Below, in pieces: positions 1-5,655 of a stretch of DNA of 5,655 bases. The stretch covers positions 1 to 5,655 of the forward strand of contig JAUJMI010000007.1 in the NCBI GenBank assembly GCA_030446945.1. Reading direction: 5' to 3'. The stretch is from Longimicrobium sp. (GTDB taxonomy: Bacteria; Gemmatimonadota; Gemmatimonadetes; Longimicrobiales; Longimicrobiaceae). The notes below the pieces were generated by a model. The model saw only the letters and a program-made list of their open reading frames with translations. It was not told the origin of the DNA and made no database searches. How positions within the stretch are numbered: the first letter of the stretch is position 1; every line of letters begins with the position of its first letter. The translations under genes were made by a program, and so were the position numbers.

Positions 1-777
1 GACGGCGCGCCCCCCGTGTGCGGCGGCCGGGGCGCCGACCTCTTCCGGGTCCGCCCGCCCCCGGGGGGGGTGGTGGTGGTGGGGGGGGGGTGGGGGGGGG
101 CCGCGCCCCCCGGGGGGGGGGGGCGGGGGCGTTGGGGGGCCCCCCCCCGCGACCGGAGGGGGCCTTTGCGGGGCTCCCGCGGCCGCGGGAGCGGGGCGGT
201 CGCCCCCTCCTGCGTTCGCGGGGGCGGACGACCGTTCGGAACCCCCGCCGGAGCCGGCGGGCTGTAGAGTCTTCAGGGGCGCCAGCATCATCACCATGCT
301 GCGCCCTTCCATCAGCGGCTGCGATTCGACTTTGCTGATGTCCGTCAGCGCCTGCGACACCCGGTCCAGCACCTGCCGGCCGAACTCGGGATGGGCCATC
401 TGGCGCCCGCGGAACATCATGGTCAGCTTGACCTTGTTCCCCTCTTCGAGGAAGCGGCGGGCGTGGCGTAGCTTGAAGTCGTAGTCGTGGTCCTCGATCC
501 CGGGACGCATCTTGACTTCTTTGATCTGTACGTGGTGCTGCTTCTTCCGCGCCTCGCGCTGCTGGCGCTGCTCCTCGTACTTGAACTTGCCGTAGTCCAT
601 GATGCGGCAGACCGGCGGCCGGGCCAGCGGTGCGACTTCCACCAGGTCCAGCCCCTGCTCTTCCGCGATCTCCTGCGCCCGTTCGATCGGCAGGATCCCG
701 AGCTGCTCGCCTTCCGGGCTGATCACCCGGACGGGGCTGATACGGATCTGCCGATTCACCCGCACTTTCTCTTGGAT
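1..777 (-). CDS. infC: Translation initiation factor IF3, 3' end cut by window edge, with long C-terminal extension
   Basis: IF3 binds the 30S subunit, prevents premature 50S joining and checks start-codon/initiator-tRNA pairing. Reading from 777 the protein has the N-domain motif VNRQIRISPVRVI, then EGEQLGI, the family signature RIMDYGKFKYEE (MDYGKF about residues 60-65), a basic Gln/Lys/Arg-rich linker, and C-domain motifs KMRPG and FRGRQMAHPEFG (FRGR about 122-125), ending MMLAPLK near residue 169. That matches the usual core of about 170-180 aa. The frame then stays open to position 1, giving at least 89 further residues rich in Pro, Gly and Ala with a His run; no stop is seen. There is no ATG in a suitable place. 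I chose ATC at 775-777 because GGAG (787-790) lies 9 nt upstream and the length fits. GTG at 760-762 (start MRVNRQ) is the alternative, with a poorer ribosome site. Identity is certain; the start is likely; the far tail is doubtful because of poly-G sequence. Confidence 0.93.
   Translation of the reverse strand, partial: MQEKVRVNRQIRISPVRVISPEGEQLGILPIERAQEIAEEQGLDLVEVAPLARPPVCRIMDYGKFKYEEQRQQREARKKQHHVQIKEVKMRPGIEDHDYDFKLRHARRFLEEGNKVKLTMMFRGRQMAHPEFGRQVLDRVSQALTDISKVESQPLMEGRSMVMMLAPLKTLQPAGSGGGSERSSAPANAGGGDRPAPAAAGAPQRPPPVAGGGPPTPPPPPPGGRGPPPPPPHHHHPPRGRADPEEVGAPAAAHGGRAV
60..130. repeat. G-homopolymer low-complexity tract
   Basis: The plus strand is almost pure G here, with runs of 8 to 11 G broken by single T residues and a TGG-repeat, plus a C-run around 101-111. 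It lies inside the infC tail frame, where it reads as Pro, Gly and His. Two readings are possible: a real G-quadruplex-prone low-complexity tail, or poly-G sequencing/assembly error at a contig end. Base-level accuracy and frame should not be trusted here. Confidence 0.8.
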
Positions 778-800
778 GGTGCCGCTCTCCGAAATCGGGG

Positions 801-835
801 AAACAAAAAGACGGATCTGAAACGCTCAGATCCGT
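801..835 (-). terminator. Intrinsic terminator hairpin in infC leader (candidate attenuator)
   Basis: On the minus strand ACGGATCTGA (835-826) and TCAGATCCGT (820-811) form a perfect 10-bp stem around a 5-nt loop, followed directly by CTTTTTGTTT (810-801). This is a typical Rho-independent terminator in the minus direction only; there is no T-run on the other side. It sits downstream of the likely infC promoter and 23 nt before the proposed start codon, so it would cut infC transcription unless disrupted. It could instead end read-through from the small gene upstream, but the promoter at 982-1010 makes attenuation the better explanation. Confidence 0.85.
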
Positions 836-916
836 CCACGCGCACACGCACTCCGTGCTCCTGTGGAGACGGACGGGGCGAGGCGCGATGCGCGGACCCG
901 GCAGCATTCGCCCCGC
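832..916 (-). promoter_or_regulatory. infC leader RNA with competing helices
   Basis: The leader from about 975 to 778 is roughly 200 nt with no convincing reading frame. GGACGG (837-832) overlaps the 5' arm of the terminator and can pair with CCGTCC (876-871), giving an antiterminator. Two small hairpins, such as CTCC-ACA-GGAG, could form between these arms. CCGTCC is itself within reach of an earlier segment: CGGGGCGA (915-908) pairs perfectly with TCGCCCCG (881-874), extendable by a G-U pair. The three helices exclude one another in sequence, as in attenuation switches. In Firmicutes the infC-rpmI-rplT leader is controlled by ribosomal protein L20 through a terminator; whether L20 or another ligand acts here is unknown. 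Part of the pairing may be chance in GC-rich sequence. Confidence 0.5.
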
Positions 917-981
917 TGGGGAGACGAAGCCGAAAGGTGGAGGGCCTGCCGGCCCCCGCTTGTCCAGCATTGGAGCCTGGG

Positions 982-1010
982 AATCTATCCCCACGCCCCG
1001 CACCTGTCAA
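982..1010 (-). promoter_or_regulatory. Sigma-70 type promoter of infC
   Basis: On the minus strand a perfect -35 TTGACA (1010-1005) is followed after 17 bp by TAGATT (987-982), close to the -10 consensus TATAAT. Transcription would start near 975, leaving about 200 nt of leader before infC. The promoter lies just after the stop codon of the small membrane-protein gene, so infC has its own start rather than depending on that gene. Confidence 0.75.
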
Positions 1011-1031
1011 CCGCACCCCGCCCTGAGACGG

Positions 1032-1214
1032 TCAGTGCGGCGTGTACATGAAAAAGAACGTGACGGCGGCGCCCATCCCGAGGGCGAACAGCGCCCACGG
1101 CCATCCCGCCTGCGCTCCGACCGCGGAGTACAGCATCTCGTCGTCCACCCGCCGGTGAAGCTCCGGCGCGACGTCGTCGTCCACGTCCTTGATCTCTCTC
1201 GCGATTAATAGCAT
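1032..1214 (-). CDS. Small single-pass membrane protein, function unknown
   Basis: This 60-aa protein is not one I recognise. Residues 1-30 are polar and charged, including KDVDDDVAPELHRRVDDEM, and residues from about 38 to 57 (WPWALFALGMGAAVTFFFMY) form one hydrophobic segment, followed by TPH at the end. A short cytoplasmic or periplasmic acidic domain anchored by a C-terminal helix is the simple reading. Third codon positions are strongly G/C after the first four codons, as expected of a real gene in this genome. The start is ATG at 1214, with only a weak TAGG-like ribosome site upstream. The gene lies between the toxin-antitoxin pair (divergent) and infC (same strand), and its stop is 22 bp before the infC -35 box. 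It could be a small respiratory-complex or membrane-stress subunit, but nothing in the sequence decides this. Confidence 0.65.
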   Translation of the reverse strand: MLLIAREIKDVDDDVAPELHRRVDDEMLYSAVGAQAGWPWALFALGMGAAVTFFFMYTPH

Positions 1215-1310
1215 GTGGGCCTACAGGGCAACCGGCGTGCCGTAAGACGCCACAAACACATTGGACATCCTGGTAAAAAAATGACACTGGTCCGCTGAGA
1301 CCCTTCATGT

Positions 1311-1335
1311 TACACTTGACCAACCTTGACCAAGG
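1311..1335 (+). promoter_or_regulatory. Candidate operator and -10 region of the toxin-antitoxin operon
   Basis: Just before the antitoxin start, CTTGACCAA occurs twice (1315-1323 and 1325-1333), with starts 10 bp apart, about one helical turn. The second copy is also part of a near-perfect palindrome, CCTTG-AC-CAAGG (1324-1335), which runs into the ribosome binding site. TACACT at 1311-1316 could be a -10 box, but the matching -35 region (TGGTCC) is poor. Phd/YefM antitoxins repress their own operon by binding short palindromes at the promoter, so this is the natural operator candidate. Confidence 0.5.
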
Positions 1336-1344
1336 AGGGAGATC

Positions 1345-1605
1345 GTGAGCTCGACCGTCAATCTGTACCAGGCCAAGACACACCTCTCGCAGCTCGTGGA
1401 ACGCGCCGCCGCGGGCGAGGAGATCATCATCGCCAAGGCTGGGCGCCCTGTCGCCCGGCTGATGCCCCTCGCTGCGCCGTCCACGCGTCGCGTTCCCGGA
1501 GCGTTGAAAGGGCAGATCTGGATGTCCGACGACTTCGACGATCCGCTGTCTCCCGACATCCTCGCGTCGTTCAGCGGCGAGGCCGACGACGACGAGGTGT
1601 CGTGA
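1345..1605 (+). CDS. Type II antitoxin, Phd/YefM family (VapB-like partner of VapC)
   Basis: An 86-aa antitoxin that should bind and neutralise the PIN-domain toxin encoded next to it and repress the shared promoter. The N-terminal half holds the Phd/YefM DNA-binding and dimerisation fold: NLYQAKTHLSQLVERAAAGE followed by EIIIAKAGRPVARLMPL (about residues 6-43). The C-terminal half (GALKGQIWMSDDFDDPL, then DILASF) is the acidic, extended toxin-binding tail typical of antitoxins paired with VapC-type toxins. The start is GTG at 1345, preceded by a strong AGGAGG at 1333-1338 with 6-nt spacing. Its TGA stop overlaps the toxin GTG start by 4 nt (GTGA), so translation of the two is probably coupled. 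Family assignment is confident; the exact name (phd, yefM or vapB) is convention. Confidence 0.92.
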   Translation: MSSTVNLYQAKTHLSQLVERAAAGEEIIIAKAGRPVARLMPLAAPSTRRVPGALKGQIWMSDDFDDPLSPDILASFSGEADDDEVS

Positions 1606-1976
1606 GACTCCTCCTCGATACACATGTGCTCCTCTGGTGGAGCACGGACTCCCCCCGGCTGGCGGAGGGCGCTCGCGATGCGATCCGGAGCGCCGGACGG
1701 GTGGCGGTGAGCGCGGCATCGGCCTGGGAGGCGGCCATCAAGGCCGGAATGGGAAAGCTGACCCTGGACGTGCCGTTCGAGCGGGTGGCGGAGGTGAACG
1801 GATTCGACAAGCTGCCGATTACCTTAGCGCATGCCGCCGCGGTCGCGACCCTGCCGGAGCACCACCGGGACCCCTTCGACCGCATGCTCGTCGCACAGGC
1901 CCGGTCGGAAGGCCTTACCCTGGTAACGCACGACAGAGCGATAGAGCCGTACGGCATCCCTATCCTTTGGACGTAG
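1602..1976 (+). CDS. vapC: VapC-family PIN-domain ribonuclease toxin
   Basis: A 124-aa PIN-domain endoribonuclease; VapC toxins stop translation by cutting tRNA or rRNA with Mg2+-dependent chemistry when the antitoxin is lost. The acidic catalytic residues are all visible: D6 in LLLDTHVLLWW, E43 in SAWEAAIK, D90 and D93 in HHRDPFDRMLVAQA, and D111 in LVTHDRAI. The LDTHVLLWW opening and the SxxSxWE and RDPFDR motifs are typical of the VapC subgroup paired with Phd-type antitoxins. Length is normal and the active site is complete, so the toxin appears functional. The start is GTG at 1602, overlapping the antitoxin stop. A longer reading starting upstream in the same frame would only run through the antitoxin gene and is not credible. 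RNA target cannot be read from sequence. Confidence 0.93.
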   Translation: MRLLLDTHVLLWWSTDSPRLAEGARDAIRSAGRVAVSAASAWEAAIKAGMGKLTLDVPFERVAEVNGFDKLPITLAHAAAVATLPEHHRDPFDRMLVAQARSEGLTLVTHDRAIEPYGIPILWT

Positions 1977-1993
1977 GCTGCAGTGGCCGCGAA

Positions 1994-2030
1994 AAAGCCC
2001 CGCCCCCTCGCAAGGAGGGGACGGGGCTTT
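1994..2030. terminator. Bidirectional intrinsic terminator between vapC and groEL
   Basis: AAAGCCCCG (1994-2002) pairs with CGGGGCTTT (2022-2030), then after one C-A mismatch CCCCTC (2004-2009) pairs with GAGGGG (2015-2020) around the loop GCAAG. On the minus strand the stem is followed by TTTTT (1996-1992), ending groESL transcription; on the plus strand it ends in TTTGTT, ending the toxin-antitoxin operon. The convergent genes therefore share one terminator. Confidence 0.92.
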
Positions 2031-2061
2031 GTTCACGAGCTTGTGTACGAAGCCTCTCGGC

Positions 2062-3744
<1,683 letters not shown>

Positions 3745-3772
3745 TCAGTTCGGGAGTGCGACGCGGTGGGGC

Positions 3773-4075
3773 TCAGCCCACCACGGCGAGCACGTCGGAC
3801 TCGCGGAGGATCAGGTACTGCTCGTTGTCGACGGTGACCTCGGTGCCGCTGTACTTCCCGTACAGCACCTTGTCACCGACCTTCAGCTCCATCTCGACCC
3901 GCGCGCCGTCCTCCACCTTGCCGGGACCGACGGCGACGACTTCGCCCTGCTGGGGCTTTTCCTTGGCGGTGTCCGGGATGTAGAGCCCGCCGCGCATCTG
4001 CTCGGTGTCCTCGAGCGCCTTGACGACGACGCGATCCGCGAGCGGCTTGACCTTGACCTCAGTCGCGGTGGCCAT
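3773..4075 (-). CDS. groES: Co-chaperonin GroES (Hsp10)
   Basis: GroES is the seven-membered lid that caps GroEL and closes the folding chamber. The 100-aa product shows the family landmarks: [11 protein letters not shown] at residues 8-18, the mobile loop around [16 protein letters not shown] that docks on Gro[12 protein letters not shown], and [15 protein letters not shown], ending [13 protein letters not shown]. The start is ATG at 4075, with GGGAGGG (4090-4084) 8 nt upstream. The frame is open further upstream to about 4252, but that stretch crosses the CIRCE element and promoter and does not resemble GroES, so the longer start is rejected. It is the first gene of a two-gene operon with groEL and is expected to rise on heat shock when HrcA releases CIRCE. 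Confidence 0.98.
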   Translation of the reverse strand: MATATEVKVKPLADRVVVKALEDTEQMRGGLYIPDTAKEKPQQGEVVAVGPGKVEDGARVEMELKVGDKVLYGKYSGTEVTVDNEQYLILRESDVLAVVG

Positions 4076-4116
4076 ATGGATGACCCTCCCTGGATTGAGT
4101 AGTGGGTGGAATTCTG

Positions 4117-4143
4117 TTAGCACTCTCACCCCGAGAGTGCTAA
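4117..4143. promoter_or_regulatory. CIRCE operator (HrcA binding site)
   Basis: TTAGCACTC (4117-4125), a 9-nt spacer and GAGTGCTAA (4135-4143) match the CIRCE consensus perfectly. Two more bases on each inner side also pair (TC with GA), so the full arms are 11 bp around a 5-nt loop. It lies just downstream of the groES -10 box, in the first part of the transcript, where HrcA represses groESL under non-stress conditions. An hrcA gene is expected elsewhere in the genome; it is not in this window. Confidence 0.98.
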
Positions 4144-4152
4144 CGACGCGGC

Positions 4153-4180
4153 AAGATAGCACCGCGCGCCGCGCTGTCAA
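4153..4180 (-). promoter_or_regulatory. Sigma-70 type promoter of groESL
   Basis: On the minus strand TTGACA (4180-4175) and TATCTT (4158-4153) are separated by 16 bp. Transcription would start near 4146, at the edge of the CIRCE palindrome, giving a leader of about 70 nt before groES. The vegetative-type boxes combined with CIRCE point to HrcA repression rather than a heat-shock sigma factor as the main control. Confidence 0.85.
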
Positions 4181-4294
4181 GCGGGCGTGAACGATGCGCG
4201 CCCTTTGCACGGGGTGTTCCGCAGATGTGCGCCAGAATGGCCGCAGCCGCACCGGCGGGTGTGCCGGAGCGGCCGGGGTGGCTGTCAGATTGGG

Positions 4295-4318
4295 AGTGCG
4301 TCAGTGCGTTAGTGCGTT
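4295..4318. repeat. Three tandem copies of AGTGCGTY
   Basis: AGTGCGTC (4295-4302) is followed by two exact AGTGCGTT units (4303-4310, 4311-4318). It lies about 115 bp upstream of the groESL -35 box. Short intergenic arrays of this kind may vary in copy number between strains. No function can be assigned. Confidence 0.85.
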
Positions 4319-4403
4319 CGGCACTATGCCGCCGTCGCGTTTCCTGTCGTCCTGACCGAGCCGCTCGCCATCCCTGCATCCGCGCTCAAGCCAGGCGGCG
4401 GGT

Positions 4404-4475
4404 GAAGGATCTAGCATGCGAGGCAACAAGACTGCGGGAAACGGCTAGCCCCTCGGCACGTGCAGTAGATCCTTC
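4404..4475. repeat. Long imperfect inverted repeat (possible MITE/REP-like element)
   Basis: GAAGGATCTA (4404-4413) is the exact reverse complement of TAGATCCTTC (4466-4475). Pairing continues inward with small bulges: GCA (4414-4416) with TGC (4461-4463), TGC (4417-4419) with GCA (4456-4458), and GAGG (4420-4423) with CCTC (4451-4454). This leaves a loop of about 27 nt. There is no T-run, so it is not a simple terminator. The size and form suggest a mobile palindromic repeat or a structured RNA/DNA site; no transposase gene or clear target duplication is seen. Confidence 0.7.
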
Positions 4476-4550
4476 GCTCCGCGCAACAGTTGGGCGGAAG
4501 GGCGCGGCCGGGCGTGGCGCGTCGCTCAGGAAGACAGATGCATGCGAAAC

Positions 4551-4583
4551 GCCCCTCCCCCAGGTAGTTATTGGGGGAGGGGC
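4551..4583 (-). terminator. Hairpin terminator downstream of rnz
   Basis: GCCCCTCCCCCA (4551-4562) and TGGGGGAGGGGC (4572-4583) form a perfect 12-bp stem with a 9-nt loop, 38 bp past the rnz stop codon. On the minus strand the stem is followed by GTTTCGC, a weak U-tract; the plus side has none. The strong GC stem and its position favour an rnz terminator despite the poor tail. Confidence 0.7.
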
Positions 4584-4621
4584 AGCGAGGTGACGAGCGG
4601 GGTGGGGGCCTGTGATGCCGG

Positions 4622-5533
4622 TCATTCTCCCCGGAACGGCACCTCGATCACCAGCCCGTCGTACGCCGCGATCGCTTCGGGGAAGACGGCGCGCGCCTCG
4701 CGCTCCAGGGTGCGCGGGTCGTCCGCGTAACGGGGGGAGAAGTGGGTGAGGGCCAGGCGCAGCACCCCCGCGTCGGCGGCGACGCGGGCGGCTTCGCGGG
4801 CGGTGGAGTGCCCCGTGGAAACGGCGCGCTCCGCTTCGTCCTGCGCAAAGGTGGCCTCGTGGATCAGGAGGTCGGCGCCCGCGGCGATCTCACGCGTGGT
4901 GGCGGTGGGGCGGGTGTCGCCCGTGTACACCACCTTGCGGCCCGGGCGCGGGTCGCCCACCACCTCGGCCGCGCGGATGGTGCGGCCCTCCACCTCCACG
5001 TCCTCGCCGTGGTGGAGCTTGCCCCACAGCGGACCCTCGGGGACGCCCAGATCGCGGGCGAGCTGCGCGTTGAAGCGGCCCAGCCGCTCGTGCTCCACCA
5101 CCGCGTATCCCACCGCCCGCCCCGCGTGCTTCGCGGCGAAGGGCACGATGTCGTACACGCCGCGTTCGATCGCCTCCCCCGGCTCCACACCCACGATGCG
5201 CACCTCAAAGGGGACGCGCTCCACCCCCAGCTCCACGGCCTGCTTCAGCGTCCCCTCGGTGCCGCGCGGGGTCCAGAGCGTCATCGGCTCCTCGCGCGCC
5301 TGCAGCCCCAGCGTCCTCAGCAGCCCGATCACCCCCAGGAAGTGGTCGGCGTGGAGGTGCGTGAAGAAGATGTCGTGGAATCCGAAACCCGTGCCGAACT
5401 TCATCATCTGCCGCTGCGTCCCCTCCCCGCAGTCGAACACCAGCACGTCTCCCTCCCGCTGCACCACCAGCGACGAGACGTTGCGGCCGACCGTCGGGCG
5501 CGCCGCCGCGGTGCCGAGGAAGGTTACGCGCAT
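4622..5533 (-). CDS. rnz: Ribonuclease Z (tRNA 3'-processing endonuclease)
   Basis: RNase Z cuts the 3' trailer from tRNA precursors in the cytoplasm; it is a zinc-dependent metallo-beta-lactamase-fold enzyme. The 303-aa length fits the short bacterial form. Visible motifs: N-terminal FLGTAAARPTVGRNVSS, FDCGEGTQRQM (33-43), the metal-binding HLHADH (59-64), H136 in the AAKHAGRAVGY segment, the flexible-arm signature GVPEGPLWGKL (163-173) that grips tRNA, D206 in YTGDTRP, DLLIHEATF (221-229), and H264 in LTHFSPRY. All expected metal ligands are present. I chose ATG at 5533 because the conserved MRVTFLGT begins there. An upstream GTG at 5602 would add 23 residues encoded largely by the heptamer repeats and is unlikely. 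No clear ribosome site precedes 5533, only GG about 6 nt upstream, so it may be translated by coupling or leaderless-like initiation. Confidence 0.97.
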   Translation of the reverse strand: MRVTFLGTAAARPTVGRNVSSLVVQREGDVLVFDCGEGTQRQMMKFGTGFGFHDIFFTHLHADHFLGVIGLLRTLGLQAREEPMTLWTPRGTEGTLKQAVELGVERVPFEVRIVGVEPGEAIERGVYDIVPFAAKHAGRAVGYAVVEHERLGRFNAQLARDLGVPEGPLWGKLHHGEDVEVEGRTIRAAEVVGDPRPGRKVVYTGDTRPTATTREIAAGADLLIHEATFAQDEAERAVSTGHSTAREAARVAADAGVLRLALTHFSPRYADDPRTLEREARAVFPEAIAAYDGLVIEVPFRGE

Positions 5534-5540
5534 GGACCGG

Positions 5541-5575
5541 CAGTGCCCAGTGCCAGGTGCCCAGTGCTCAGTAGC
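5541..5575. repeat. Five degenerate heptamer repeats upstream of rnz
   Basis: CAGTGCC occurs twice exactly (5541-5547, 5548-5554), then AGGTGCC, CAGTGCT and CAGTAGC in the same 7-bp register up to 5575. The array fills much of the 79-bp gap between the upstream gene's stop and the rnz start codon, in the place where a ribosome binding site or promoter would be expected. Its core (GTGC) resembles the 8-bp repeat at 4295-4318. Confidence 0.75.
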
Positions 5576-5612
5576 ATCGTGACGCTCCGCCGCACCAGGC
5601 ACTTGCTGTTCC

Positions 5613-5655
5613 TCATGCCTGCACCACCTCGACCTTCAGGTGCGGCTCGATCTCG
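5613..5655 (-). CDS. C-terminal end of an unidentified upstream gene
   Basis: On the minus strand the frame entering from the window edge reads EIEPHLKVEVVQA and stops at TGA (5615-5613). Twelve of the thirteen sense codons end in G or C, as in the real genes here, which supports coding. Only the tail is present, so no family can be named. It lies 79 bp upstream of rnz on the same strand and may share its transcript. Confidence 0.5.
   Translation of the reverse strand, partial: EIEPHLKVEVVQA

Larger units (their letters stand above)
4181..4550. other. Gene-free stretch between groES promoter and rnz terminator
   Basis: I see no credible gene in these 370 bp. Open frames exist on both strands but have no family resemblance or good ribosome sites and are in different frames across the same repeats. 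What the region does hold is an 8-bp triplicate repeat (4295-4318) and a long imperfect inverted repeat (4404-4475), listed separately. There is also a GC-rich foldable segment at 4239-4274 that may be chance. Confidence 0.7.

Noticed and set aside
1274..1304. Possible minus-strand terminator: GGTC/GACC stem before a T7 run
   Set aside because: The stem is only 4 bp and is separated from the T-run by about 8 nt; no gene ends there on the minus strand.
1326..1601. Upstream extension of VapC through the antitoxin gene
   Set aside because: The PIN domain starts exactly with RLLLDTH at the GTG at 1602; the upstream sequence is the antitoxin gene read in another frame.
985..1719. 244-codon minus-strand open frame crossing the toxin-antitoxin genes and the small membrane-protein gene
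   Set aside because: It overlaps recognised genes in other frames and has Arg/Gly-rich, non-domain content; it is a GC-driven artefact.
4076..4252. N-terminal extension of GroES
   Set aside because: The added 59 residues would be encoded by the promoter and CIRCE element; GroES homology begins at the ATG at 4075.
4239..4274. GC-rich foldable segment, GGCCGC/GCGGCC with an inner CCGGC/GCCGG stem
   Set aside because: Short GC stems like this are expected by chance in such sequence; there is no T-run and no adjacent gene end to explain it.
4386..4625. 79-codon minus-strand frame between rnz and groES
   Set aside because: It runs through the rnz terminator hairpin and the inverted repeat, with no ribosome site or recognisable domain.
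5534..5616. Short minus-strand frame starting ATG at 5616 and upstream GTG start for rnz at 5602
   Set aside because: The first ends after about 30 codons in repeat sequence; the second would add residues encoded by the heptamer array before the conserved MRVTFLGT start.

Overview
The window is a high-GC bacterial chromosomal segment. GroES and GroEL sequence style, a CIRCE-controlled groESL operon, an IF3 gene with its own leader, and short GTGC/CAGTGCC-type tandem repeats between genes together suggest a Gemmatimonadota-like bacterium (Longimicrobium relatives come to mind). That assignment is inference from memory, not from a search. The left edge (about 60-130) is extreme G-homopolymer sequence and may be a poor-quality contig end.

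Layout, left to right. 1-777 (minus): infC, translation initiation factor IF3, with a non-canonical AUC start and an unusual Pro/Gly/Ala/His-rich C-terminal tail running off the window. 778-1010 (minus): its leader, with a consensus-like sigma-70 promoter, a GC-rich RNA segment and a perfect intrinsic-terminator hairpin just before the start codon, which looks like an attenuator. 1032-1214 (minus): a 60-aa single-pass membrane protein of unknown function. 1345-1976 (plus): a Phd/YefM-type antitoxin and VapC PIN-domain toxin pair overlapping by 4 nt, the only genes on the plus strand. 1994-2030: a hairpin terminator shared by vapC and groEL. 2062-4075 (minus): groES-groEL, with promoter and a perfect CIRCE operator at 4117-4180. 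4181-4550: a gene-free stretch with an 8-bp triplicate repeat and a long imperfect inverted repeat. 4551-4583: terminator hairpin for rnz. 4622-5533 (minus): rnz, ribonuclease Z. 5541-5575: degenerate heptamer repeats between rnz and the upstream gene. 5613-5655: the last 13 codons of an unidentified upstream gene.

Most of the genes are core housekeeping functions: translation initiation, protein folding and tRNA 3'-end maturation. The toxin-antitoxin module is the accessory item and sits between groEL and the small membrane protein gene. The most interesting part is the infC control region plus the IF3 tail. The leader can form three mutually exclusive helices (early leader helix, antiterminator, terminator), the start codon is one that IF3 itself discriminates against, and the protein carries an extension of at least 89 residues.
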